This document shows, piece by piece, positions 15,961-23,221 of a DNA stretch of 43,567 nucleotides; positions within the stretch are counted from its first letter, which is position 1, and every line of letters starts with the position of its first letter. A program made the translations under genes and the position numbers. The stretch spans positions 1 to 43,567 of the forward strand of contig NZ_JACWNA010000027.1 in assembly GCF_015355765.1 (NCBI RefSeq). The letters run 5' to 3'. The DNA comes from Actinomyces haliotis. GTDB taxonomy: Bacteria; Actinomycetota; Actinomycetes; Actinomycetales; Actinomycetaceae. Below the pieces are notes generated by a model. That model was not told the DNA's origin and made no database searches. It saw only the letters and a list, made by a program, of their open reading frames with translations.

Positions 15961-17571
15961 GTGCTGCCGGTCGCCGGAGTCATGGCCGTCGGCGGCCTGC
16001 TCATCAACCGACAGGGGCAGTACGTCCAGACGGTGGGGGACCTCGTCGGCGTCCACTCCGCAGAGCGGACGGCGACCGTGGGCGGTGCCGGATCCGGCGC
16101 CGCCGTGGTCCCCGGCGGGACCGGGGTCTCCGGAGCCACCCGACAGCTGGCCGCGGCCACCGAGCAGGTCGCCCGCACCACCATCGGTGACCGGCCGACC
16201 GCACTCGCCACGTCGACCGATACCGTCGCCGCTCCCGCCAGGACGACGTCCTCCGCTCCCCGCACGACGTCGAGCACGACCACGACGTCGAACGGACCCG
16301 CCCTCGTCGGGGACGTCCGGCCGCTCGCCACCGTCGAGCAGCTCGACGCCGTCCCCGCCACGGCTTGGAAGGCCTCCTTCACCACGGGCTCCAACGGCGT
16401 CCTCTCCACGACCTGGACGGGCCCCGTCAGCGGCGTCAGCCTCGCGGTCAAGGTCGTCGTCCCCTCGGGCTACCGTCCCGACGACGGACGCACCTACGGC
16501 GTCATCGAGGCCCTCCACGGCTACCGGGGCACCCCCGACTCGATGATCGGCGCGCTGGGCTCGCCCGCGGCCCTCCAGGCGGCGATCGACGCGCACCGGA
16601 TCCCGCCGAGCATCATCGTCATCCCCTCCCTCAACGTCGACGTCAACGCCCACGACTGCGCCAACATCGCCGGCCGCCCCGCCGTCGGCACCTGGGTCGC
16701 CCAGGAGATCCCGCGGATGGTGCGCGCCACCTTCCCCAACGTCACCACCCAGCGCGAGGGCTGGATGGCCCTCGGCATCTCCGCGGGCGCCTACTGCGCC
16801 GGCTGGACCTCCATCGCCGAGCCCGAGACCTTCGGCTCCGCCGCGGTCATGTCCAGCTACGACCGTCCCACCGAGGGAGGTCTGGCCACCTCGGGGGCCG
16901 CCGTCGCCGACGCCTACACGCTCTCCCACCTCCTCGCCGCCAGCCACTCCGTGCTCGGCACCCGCTTCTACGCCCTTGGCGCCCAGGACGACGGGCTCAA
17001 GTCGGCCCAGACCGCCTGGTCCATGGCCGCCGTCGTCCACAAGCCCGACACGGTCACCACCGACACCCCGGTCACCGGCGGCCACGCCTGGAGCCTGTGG
17101 AGCGCCCGCTTCCCCACGGTCCTCGCCTGGTGGGGATCCGATCCCGCCGTCTGGAGCGCCGTCGAGGGAGCCTCGGCCGCCACGGGCCCGAGCGCGTCCG
17201 CCACTCGGACCGCGGACGCCGCCCTCCTGGCCGTCATCGCCGACACGCCCCACGACCAGCGCCACGACGGCGCCGTCACGTCGGGACCGTGGTCGCCCGT
17301 CAGAGCCCGCGTGCTCACCGGCGCCGGCGTCCTCGCCGCCGCGGCGTGCGGCGTCCTCCTCCTCGCCGCCCGACGGCGAGGTCGGGCGCTCGCCGCGATA
17401 GCCGCGGGGGAGCAACGCCCCGTCGGCCCGGTCGGCGCCGTGGGCGGCTGGGCCGCGCGGGCCCTGCTCGTCGCCGGGGTCGCCGTCGTCGTCGCCTGCG
17501 CGCTGGGGCTCGCCGGCAACGCCGTCACCGGCTACCTCACGACCTGGGAGGGCGTCCTCGCCGCCTCCTGA
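15961..17571 (+). CDS. Antigen-85-like membrane esterase (copy 2), N-terminus shortened
   Basis: A tandem paralogue of the preceding gene, 73 bp downstream. It shares the QYVQTVGDLV start of the outer domain, LHGYRG, the HDCANIxGRPAVGTWVAQEIPRMV block, Ser274 in GISAG, GAQDD, and TGGHAW, so the triad looks intact. It adds an ~80-residue Ala/Thr/Ser-rich linker before the hydrolase domain. Two C-terminal helices are kept. At the N-terminus the first helix seen in copy 1 is absent and no ATG lies in the homologous place; the best starts are GTG 15961 or ATG 15982, inside what should be helix 2, with no good SD. Translation may be coupled to the upstream gene, or the 5' end may have decayed. Confidence 0.65.
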   Translation: MLPVAGVMAVGGLLINRQGQYVQTVGDLVGVHSAERTATVGGAGSGAAVVPGGTGVSGATRQLAAATEQVARTTIGDRPTALATSTDTVAAPARTTSSAPRTTSSTTTTSNGPALVGDVRPLATVEQLDAVPATAWKASFTTGSNGVLSTTWTGPVSGVSLAVKVVVPSGYRPDDGRTYGVIEALHGYRGTPDSMIGALGSPAALQAAIDAHRIPPSIIVIPSLNVDVNAHDCANIAGRPAVGTWVAQEIPRMVRATFPNVTTQREGWMALGISAGAYCAGWTSIAEPETFGSAAVMSSYDRPTEGGLATSGAAVADAYTLSHLLAASHSVLGTRFYALGAQDDGLKSAQTAWSMAAVVHKPDTVTTDTPVTGGHAWSLWSARFPTVLAWWGSDPAVWSAVEGASAATGPSASATRTADAALLAVIADTPHDQRHDGAVTSGPWSPVRARVLTGAGVLAAAACGVLLLAARRRGRALAAIAAGEQRPVGPVGAVGGWAARALLVAGVAVVVACALGLAGNAVTGYLTTWEGVLAAS

Positions 17572-17621
17572 GCCGGCCCTCTGAGCCGGCCCCGCCCCGT
17601 CCGGGGCGCGAAGCCGTGACA

Positions 17622-17654
17622 CCGGGCCGTCCCGCGCGCTGCGGGGCGGCCCGG
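17622..17654 (+). terminator. Hairpin after esterase copy 2
   Basis: A 14-bp stem with one G-U pair (17622-17635 with 17641-17654) and a 5-nt loop, 50 bp past the stop. It would separate the third family member transcriptionally. Confidence 0.5.
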
Positions 17655-17763
17655 CCCCGTCCGGCGGGCCACCCCGAGGGGGAGCCTGTCCTCCTCCTCG
17701 CGGAGGGGAGCGTCACGCTCGACTCGCCCTCGCGGTCGAGTGGCAAGCGGGTGGCTCGGACGC

Positions 17764-18369
17764 ATGATCGGCCACGTGAACGAGCTCCTCCGCCTCTCCT
17801 CCGACTCCGCCGAGCACCTGCCTCTCGTCATCCTCGTGACGATCGCGGCGATCCTCGTGGGTGGCGCCGTTCTCGGGCACCTGAGGCGCAACGCCGCCGA
17901 GCGCGCCGTCGTCGGAGCCCTCGTGCTCGTGCTGCCCGTCGTCGGTGTCCTCGCCGTCGGCGCGGGGCTCGCCGCCGCGGCCTCTGAGGTCGGCTCGGCC
18001 GGGGTCCTGGCCGGCGCCGGGCGCAGCTCCCACGGCACCGCCGTCGCTCCGCTCGCCTCCCGACTGAGCGTCGTCGGCAGCGGCGCCTGGTCCCCGCAGG
18101 GCGTGCCCGTCCTCGTCCTCGCCGCCGCGGCCGCCGGCGCCTGCATCGGCCTCCTCATCGTCACCGCCCGCAACCGCGGGCAGGAGCTCCACGACGTCCG
18201 CTCCCGCCGGCTCGCGGCCGCGGCTCCGGCCGAGGCACTGCGCGGCTGGGGACTGCGCGTCGCCCTGGTGGGCGGCACCGCACTCGTCGTCGCCGTGATG
18301 ATCGGGCTCTTCGCGCACGACGTCCTCGGCGCGCCGACGACATGGAGCGGGCTCCTCGGGTCCCTCTGA
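17764..18369 (+). CDS. Esterase-less paralogue of the two membrane esterases
   Basis: A 201-residue protein with four helices: about 18-39, 48-73, 108-128 and 162-188. The layout copies the helix scaffold of the two genes before it, including a short Arg-rich cytoplasmic segment after helix 1, a G-x-WSP box before helix 3 and a C-terminal (T/S)(T/S)W-x-x-(L/V) motif (TTWSGL here, TSWDDL and TTWEGV in the others). The hydrolase domain is replaced by a ~35-residue Gly/Ala/Ser loop. It could partner or regulate the esterases (inference). ATG 17764 is preferred over GTG 17740. Confidence 0.6.
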   Translation: MIGHVNELLRLSSDSAEHLPLVILVTIAAILVGGAVLGHLRRNAAERAVVGALVLVLPVVGVLAVGAGLAAAASEVGSAGVLAGAGRSSHGTAVAPLASRLSVVGSGAWSPQGVPVLVLAAAAAGACIGLLIVTARNRGQELHDVRSRRLAAAAPAEALRGWGLRVALVGGTALVVAVMIGLFAHDVLGAPTTWSGLLGSL

Positions 18370-18496
18370 GCCTGGCGGTGGTCGTCGGGCGGCACCGCGA
18401 ACGTCACGGCGGTCGGTCAGTCGGTCGGCGGTGCGCGGCTTGAGGCCGGACCGGTCGTCACCGGGCCGGCCGGTGGGGCGCCGTCGGGCCAGTCGC

Positions 18497-18502
18497 TAGA
18501 CT
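18497..18502 (+). promoter_or_regulatory. -10 hexamer TAGACT for leaderless ychF
   Basis: TAGACT ends 7 nt before the GTG at 18510, and no Shine-Dalgarno sequence is present. This matches the actinobacterial leaderless arrangement. Confidence 0.55.
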
Positions 18503-18509
18503 CGCGGCC

Positions 18510-19595
18510 GTGGCCCTCACTATCGGAATCGTCGGACTGCCCAACGTCGGCAAGTCCACTCTCTTCAACGCCCTCACCCGCGCGACCGTGCTCGCGGCGA
18601 ACTACCCCTTCGCCACCATCGAACCCAACGTCGGCATCGTCCCGCTGCCGGACCCGCGCCTGGACCGCCTCACCGAGATGTTCAGCTCGGCCAAGACCGT
18701 CCCCGCGACCGTCTCCTTCGTGGACATCGCCGGCATCGTCCGCGGCGCGAGCGAGGGCGAGGGCCTGGGCAACCAGTTCCTCGCGAACATCCGCGAGGCC
18801 GATGCCATCTGCATGGTGACCCGTGCCTTCGACGACCCCGACGTCGTCCACGTCGACGGGAAGATCGAGCCCGCGAGCGACATCGAGACCATCGCCACCG
18901 AGCTCGTCCTCGCCGACATCCAGACCCTCGAGAAGGCGGTCCCGCGCCTCGAGAAGGAGGTCCGTGGCAAGAAGGTCGACGCCTCCGTCCTCGACACCGC
19001 CAGGAAGGCGCTCGAGATCCTCGAGCAGGGCACGCTGCTGTCCGCCGTCGCCGAGAAGGAGGGGCTCGACGCCGACGCCCTCAAGTCCTTCCAGCTCATG
19101 ACGACCAAGCCCTTCATCTACGTCTTCAACATGGACGACGCCGGGATGAACGACGAGGCCAAGCAGGCCGAGCTGCGCGCGCTCGTCGCTCCGGCCGAGG
19201 CGATCTTCCTCGACGCCCAGTTCGAGTCCGAGCTCGTCGAGCTCGAGCCCGAGGAGGCGGCTGAGATGCTGCACGAGAACGGCCAGGAGGAGTCCGGCCT
19301 GGACAAGCTCGCCCGCGTCGGCTTCGACACGCTCGGGCTGCAGACCTACCTCACCGCCGGTGAGAAGGAGTCGCGCGCCTGGACGATCCACAAGGGCTGG
19401 ACCGCCCCGCAGGCCGCCGGTGTCATCCACACCGACTTCGAGCGCGGCTTCATCAAGGCTGAGATCATCTCCTACGACGAGCTCATGGAGCTCGGCTCGA
19501 TCGCGAAGGCCCGCGCCCACGGCAAGATGCGCATGGAGGGCAAGGACTACGTCATGCAGGACGGCGACGTGGTGGAGTTCCGGTTCAACGTCTGA
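18510..19595 (+). CDS. ychF: Redox-regulated ribosome-binding ATPase YchF
   Basis: A 361-residue Obg-family P-loop protein of full length. G1 is GLPNVGKST (residues 8-16), G3 DIAG with the GEGLGNQFL block, and the G4 position reads FNMDD rather than NKxD, fitting the family's preference for ATP. A coiled-coil segment and C-terminal TGS domain (LQTYLTAGEKESRAWTI to VVEFRFNV) follow. It starts with GTG 18510, close behind a -10-like hexamer. The 3' end and terminator are duplicated at 22935-23018. Confidence 0.95.
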   Translation: MALTIGIVGLPNVGKSTLFNALTRATVLAANYPFATIEPNVGIVPLPDPRLDRLTEMFSSAKTVPATVSFVDIAGIVRGASEGEGLGNQFLANIREADAICMVTRAFDDPDVVHVDGKIEPASDIETIATELVLADIQTLEKAVPRLEKEVRGKKVDASVLDTARKALEILEQGTLLSAVAEKEGLDADALKSFQLMTTKPFIYVFNMDDAGMNDEAKQAELRALVAPAEAIFLDAQFESELVELEPEEAAEMLHENGQEESGLDKLARVGFDTLGLQTYLTAGEKESRAWTIHKGWTAPQAAGVIHTDFERGFIKAEIISYDELMELGSIAKARAHGKMRMEGKDYVMQDGDVVEFRFNV

Positions 19596-19655
19596 GCCCA
19601 GCGCTCCTGCACGACGGCGGGGCGGCACCTTCCCACGGAAGGCGCCATCCCGCCG
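19572..19655 (+). repeat. ychF 3' end: left copy of island-flanking repeat
   Basis: The 84 bp from the VEFRFNV codons through the ychF terminator recur without gaps at 22935-23018, 69 of 84 identical. The two copies bracket the 3.3-kb island and look like a duplicated attachment site or recombination boundary. Confidence 0.65.
19615..19655 (+). terminator. ychF terminator hairpin
   Basis: Imperfect 19-bp stem (19615-19633 with 19637-19655), 3-nt loop, 20 bp after the ychF stop. Confidence 0.65.
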
Positions 19656-19657
19656 GT

Positions 19658-19663
19658 TATCGT
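19658..19663 (+). promoter_or_regulatory. -10 hexamer TATCGT for leaderless mntA
   Basis: TATCGT ends 6 nt before the ATG at 19670. It abuts the ychF terminator and no SD is present. Confidence 0.5.
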
Positions 19664-19669
19664 TGGATC

Positions 19670-19999
19670 ATGACCGCGCATCAGGCCACTCCGGAGACGC
19701 TCGCCCTGCGAGCGCTCCTCGATGCGCGCCGTGGCGAGCTCGATGCCTTGCTGGCGAGGTACCACGCGACCAACCCGCTGCTGTTCGGCTCAGTGGCCCG
19801 CGGTACCGCGCAAGCGGGTAGTGACATCGACATCCTGGTCGATATGGACCCTGCCGACGGCAACCTGTTGATGCGGGCATCCGGCCTGATGGAAGAGGCC
19901 AGGGTGCTCCTCGGCACCGAGGCGGTCGATATCTTCCCGGTCCAGCTGCTCAAGCGACCGGTCTCGGCGTCGGCGCTGACTGAGGCGGTCCCGCTGTGA
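19670..19999 (+). CDS. mntA: MntA-type nucleotidyltransferase antitoxin
   Basis: A 109-residue minimal nucleotidyltransferase. The signature GS-x10-DxD is intact (FGSVARGTAQAGSDIDILVD), followed by a third acidic position in the VDIFPV strand. In the MntA/HepT systems this protein adds AMP to the HEPN toxin and so silences it. The stop overlaps the start of the toxin gene by 4 bp, as expected for the pair. The likely start is a leaderless ATG. Confidence 0.85.
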   Translation: MTAHQATPETLALRALLDARRGELDALLARYHATNPLLFGSVARGTAQAGSDIDILVDMDPADGNLLMRASGLMEEARVLLGTEAVDIFPVQLLKRPVSASALTEAVPL

Positions 20000-20322
20000 G
20001 TCGCTCCGACAATGAGCGCATCGTCGACATCCTCGAGGCGTCGGCTCGGTGCCAGGAATACATGAGGACCCTCGATGAGCACCGAGCGGAGGAGGTCCTC
20101 GTCGCCATGGCGGAGGATGCGCTCGAGCGCAACCTCCAGATCATCGGGGAGGCAGCGAACCATCTGCCGAACGAGCTGACCGCGGCGCATCCAGAGGTGC
20201 CGTGGTCCCAGATCCGGGGCTTCCGCAACATCCTCGTCCACCAGTACTTCGGCGTGGACGTCGAGGTCATTCGCGACGTCGTCGAGAACCACCTGCCAGT
20301 CCTGGTCGAGGCGCTGCGGTGA
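19996..20322 (+). CDS. hepT: HepT-type HEPN ribonuclease toxin
   Basis: A 108-residue all-helical HEPN (DUF86) protein. The catalytic R-x4-H-x-Y motif is present: Arg77, His82, Tyr84 (RNILVHQY). Arg and His cut RNA in known HepT toxins; the Tyr is the residue modified by MntA. The start is GTG 19996, overlapping the mntA stop, so the two are translationally coupled. Both genes look complete. They are the first genes of the ychF-flanked island. Confidence 0.87.
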   Translation: MSRSDNERIVDILEASARCQEYMRTLDEHRAEEVLVAMAEDALERNLQIIGEAANHLPNELTAAHPEVPWSQIRGFRNILVHQYFGVDVEVIRDVVENHLPVLVEALR

Positions 20323-20336
20323 GAGACAAGCCCTGA

Positions 20337-20495
20337 GGGCCGATCCATCCGAGTGAGGTCCTCATGGAGGGCTTCATCGAGGGCGTCGGCATCACGCAGA
20401 ACAATCTCGCAGTGTTCATCGGTGTTCCGCCGCCTCGGATCAGTGAGATTGTGCATGGCAAGCGAGCGATCACGCCCCCACGGCTGGCGTCATGA
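20337..20495 (+). pseudogene. higA-like antitoxin remnant
   Basis: In the frame of ATG 20364, homology to the HigA XRE-family antitoxin runs from the IHPSEVL-like codons just after the stop at 20334 through GITQNNLAVFIGVPPPRISEI to HGKRAIT, then breaks off into PPRLAS and a stop (20493-20495). About half of the usual ~100 residues remain. The normal start has been lost: homology begins before the only ATG. No higB toxin is adjacent. Confidence 0.7.
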
Positions 20496-20520
20496 TAACG
20501 GTCGGCCGCTGAGGGCGGTC

Positions 20521-20851
20521 ATGTTCTTCGTCGACGACCAGATGGTCGCGCCCACGTGGTACCGCGACCACGTTCTCAGGGGCGGCTCCATCGTCGAGGA
20601 GGTCGGCTACGTGTACCTTGACGTTGATGGCTTCGAGGTCGGCTTCCATCCAGCCGATTCCCGCCCAGAATTCGCAGGGTGGATCGGTCGTCGCCTACTT
20701 CGTCACGAACGAGCCTGATGTCCAGCGCGCCGAGCTGCTGCAAGCGGGTGTGAAGGCCCATCGCGGGCCCCTTGACATCGGCCGCGGCGAAGCCATCTGC
20801 CAGTTGATTGACGCGTTTGGCGCCATCCGCGGCTTGCAAGGGCGGCGCTGA
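20521..20851 (+). pseudogene. VOC/glyoxalase-family protein, frameshifted
   Basis: Frame 1 from ATG 20521 gives MFFVDDQMVAPTWYRDHVL through VDGFEVGFHPADSR. Homology then continues in another frame with QGGSVVAYFVTNEPDV and HRGPLDIGRGEAICQLIDAFGAIRGL, ending at 20851. The switch lies near 20662-20680. Joined, the pieces make one ~110-residue VOC (vicinal oxygen chelate) domain. Function of the intact ancestor is unknown; this copy cannot make the full domain. Confidence 0.65.
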
Positions 20852-20927
20852 GGGGAGGGCGTTCCCCGTCCCGTGGATGAGGCTGATGACCCCATGCTCA
20901 AGCGGATGCTCATCGCGGCCACGTTTG

Positions 20928-20947
20928 CAAACGTGGCGAGTTCAGGC
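20928..20947. repeat. Perfect 20-bp palindrome
   Basis: GCCACGTTTGCAAACGTGGC is its own reverse complement. It lies in the otherwise featureless 200-bp gap 20852-21050. It could be a LacI- or XRE-type operator or a recombination site. Confidence 0.5.
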
Positions 20948-21050
20948 TCAATAACTAGTTCCGCTCTTGAATGAGTGGGGAGAGTATTGGCACTCGGGCT
21001 TGGCTCAGGTCGCCAGGTCGTGTCTCAGGAGCCTGTCCTAGATTGGGGCC

Positions 21051-21182
21051 ATGAACCACGTGCGGCGCCGCTCCACGTCGGCTGATGTTGCTGCCCTGGC
21101 TTTGCTGCAGTTGGAAATTTTCCGCGCCATGGGTGTGGCTGGTGTGGACGAGGCGCAATGGTGGGAGACCGCGCGTGCGTAG
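21051..21182 (+). CDS. Small ORF, 43 residues, unknown
   Basis: It encodes MNHVRRRSTSADVAALALL, continuing to QWWETARA. TAGATT (21039-21044) sits exactly 6 nt before the ATG, the leaderless pattern seen at better genes here. No family recognised. It may be a fragment of a larger decayed gene, given the broken genes beside it. Confidence 0.3.
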   Translation: MNHVRRRSTSADVAALALLQLEIFRAMGVAGVDEAQWWETARA

Positions 21183-21222
21183 TTTAGTGACAGGCGACGT
21201 CTTCTGGGGCCGTCGAATGGCC

Positions 21223-21228
21223 TATCAT
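21223..21228 (+). promoter_or_regulatory. -10 hexamer TATCAT for the beta-helix gene
   Basis: TATCAT ends 7 nt before ATG 21236. The other in-frame ATG (21227) overlaps the hexamer, so a leaderless start at 21236 is favoured. Confidence 0.5.
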
Positions 21229-21235
21229 GTCGTGC

Positions 21236-22846
21236 ATGGATACCCATGATCAGGTGGTCTACGTCCTTGAGTTGATGCGAGGCAATACTGCATCTGCAGA
21301 GCGGGAGCTTGTAGCGAGTGCGCTGCGGTTAGCTCTTCAGGATCCGGCCGCCCCCTCCTCGGGATTGCGCTTGGTGAACACGAAGGTCACCGGAGACCTC
21401 GACTTGCGTCATTTATCGCTTCCTACACTCGAATTTGTCGATTGTCATTTTTCTGGCACTGTCGACGCTTCGTACTCCACGCTTGAGGGGGTCACCTTCA
21501 CTGGCTGTGACGTGGCAGACGACCTGATCCTGCGCTGCTCAGACTTGGAGGGGTCGTTGGCAATTGAGAACTTGGTTGTGGGCGGCTCGCTTAACCTGGA
21601 GGGCGCCACGATCAATGGTCGCTGCGATGTGTTTGGTGTCACGGTGTCGGGAGGTGTCACTGCCGATAAGATGAGTATCTCCTCCTATATGGGCTGGGGA
21701 AAATTGAAGGCGGAGTCGCTGTCTTTTAACTCCTGCCATGTCGCTAGTCCTTTCGCTGACGAATCCGGTTGCTTTCTGCGCTGGTCGGACGTTGGCTTCG
21801 TCCAGGTTTGTGAGAGCACCTTCACGGGGCCGGCAGTGATCGGGTGCGACTTGTCAACGCCAACGGAGGATGTTGCCGCAGGCACGGCGATCTTCACCCT
21901 CGAGGGGAGTATTTTCGAACGCGATCTGACACTCTCGGGGTTCCTCTGCAACTTCAACGGGGCTAGACGCGTGGTCCCTCGGAGAGAGTTTCGAGCAGCG
22001 CGGGCAGCGGGGTTCGTGCCATGCCCCAACAGTGGTGAAGATCCTTGTCTGATGGCTCTGAGAGACCTCGATATGCGTCGTGTGCGTGTGGCGGGACGCT
22101 TCTATCTGCCTTCGCGTGAGGCTGTTCCTGGGGGGCTCGACCTCACGGATGCCGAGATTGGAACGTTTGTATTCGAGTTGCCCAAGGGTGCCTCGGAGCC
22201 GGCAGACGCGATTCGGGCCGCCGCTCCAGTGACGCTTACGAGACGCTGGACTGTAGACGCGTTCTCGGCTCGGAGCGCGATGTGGCGTGAAGTTCCGCTG
22301 CTTGGCAATAGTGACCATCCGCAAGCGTTCGAGGCGCTGATGAAATGGTTGCCGGCAGGAGTCTCGGGGGACAGGTTCAACGTTCCGCCCTGGCGTACAG
22401 CGGCTCGCGCGTTGGAGGCTCAAGGCCACGAGGAGGAGGCAACGGATCTGCGGGTCGAGTCATACGACCGCTTCTTACGTTCGCGGGGGGGACTGTTTCG
22501 ACAGATATGGCGTCGAATTTCGAGAGTGACTATCGGACACGGCTACCGTCCGACTCGATCTTTGTGGGGGATTCTGCTCATCTACTTGGCGACAGGCCTC
22601 CTCGTAACGGCGGGATCGTCAACCTTCGCCACGACAGATGGTTCCTCCGGGAAGCCGGGTTTTTGGGGCTTCCTCTACGCTCTCGATGTCATCGCCCCTC
22701 CGATTGGTTCGGGACAATCGACGATGTGGGTCACCACGGTGTGGTGGATGACGAGCCTCCTATGGCTGCTGAAGTTGTTGGCTGCTGGTTTGGTAGCCTT
22801 GTTTGTCAGTGGGTTGGCAGGTTGGACGCACCGTGCGCAGCAGTAG
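21236..22846 (+). CDS. Beta-helix-like repeat protein with C-terminal membrane domain
   Basis: A 536-residue protein. Residues ~40-330 are a series of imperfect hydrophobic repeats of the type DLDLRHLSLPTLEFVDCHF and GGSLNLEGATINGRCDV, suggesting a right-handed beta-helix related to pentapeptide-repeat folds. Then come an Arg/Glu-rich helical region (WRTAARALEAQGHEEEATDLRVE), an amphipathic ISRVTIGHGYRPTRSL segment and two or three membrane helices. Similar proteins in Streptomyces are labelled membrane-associated oxidoreductase, with no proven activity and no cofactor motif visible here. Base composition is clearly more AT-rich than in flanking genes, indicating transfer. It is the largest cargo gene of the ychF-flanked island. 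Confidence 0.65.
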   Translation: MDTHDQVVYVLELMRGNTASAERELVASALRLALQDPAAPSSGLRLVNTKVTGDLDLRHLSLPTLEFVDCHFSGTVDASYSTLEGVTFTGCDVADDLILRCSDLEGSLAIENLVVGGSLNLEGATINGRCDVFGVTVSGGVTADKMSISSYMGWGKLKAESLSFNSCHVASPFADESGCFLRWSDVGFVQVCESTFTGPAVIGCDLSTPTEDVAAGTAIFTLEGSIFERDLTLSGFLCNFNGARRVVPRREFRAARAAGFVPCPNSGEDPCLMALRDLDMRRVRVAGRFYLPSREAVPGGLDLTDAEIGTFVFELPKGASEPADAIRAAAPVTLTRRWTVDAFSARSAMWREVPLLGNSDHPQAFEALMKWLPAGVSGDRFNVPPWRTAARALEAQGHEEEATDLRVESYDRFLRSRGGLFRQIWRRISRVTIGHGYRPTRSLWGILLIYLATGLLVTAGSSTFATTDGSSGKPGFWGFLYALDVIAPPIGSGQSTMWVTTVWWMTSLLWLLKLLAAGLVALFVSGLAGWTHRAQQ

Positions 22847-22934
22847 GTTTCGACGTCGTGGCTGCGACGGTGGCAGGTGGTATTCAGCGTGAATTATGCT
22901 CTCGCGAGCACATGTTAGTTCTGGCCTGAACTCG

Positions 22935-23018
22935 GTCGAGTTCAGGTTCAACGTCTGGGTGGATCGCTTCTGCGCGACGGCGGGATGGAACCTTCCAACG
23001 GAAGGCGCCGCCCCGCCG
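22935..23018 (+). repeat. Right copy of the ychF 3'-end repeat
   Basis: Diverged duplicate of 19572-19655, same length, 15 mismatches, still encoding VEFRFNV in frame but with TGA changed to TGG. The terminator-like inverted repeat is partly kept. The 22847-22934 stretch before it shows no gene. Confidence 0.65.
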
Positions 23019-23055
23019 TCGTCAGGCAGGCGGAGTGATGGAGTGGGTCCAGCGC

Positions 23056-23175
23056 CTAGCACCACCGCAGGGTGGCCGTCACGTCGCCCGCGCCGAGCAC
23101 CTTGCGGAGCTCGTCGGCGTCCACTCCGGTCAGTCGGCCGACCCGGAGGTCGTGACCGTTGCCGGCGATGATCAT
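23056..23175 (-). CDS. Small ORF, 39 residues, unknown
   Basis: Encodes MIIAGNGHDLRVGRLTGVD continuing to VTATLRWC. A GGAGAG-type SD lies at suitable distance from ATG 23175, and the ORF follows the acetyltransferase by 46 bp on the same strand. No homology recognised; it could be the tail of a lost gene. Confidence 0.3.
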   Translation of the reverse strand: MIIAGNGHDLRVGRLTGVDADELRKVLGAGDVTATLRWC

Positions 23176-23221
23176 CGCTGCTCTCCGCACGGGTTGCGGG
23201 ACTGCTCGCGGTCGGGCCGCG

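Noticed and set aside
22896-23171. 91-codon ORF containing VEFRFNV
   Set aside because: It only reflects the duplicated ychF 3' end; the rest has no family.
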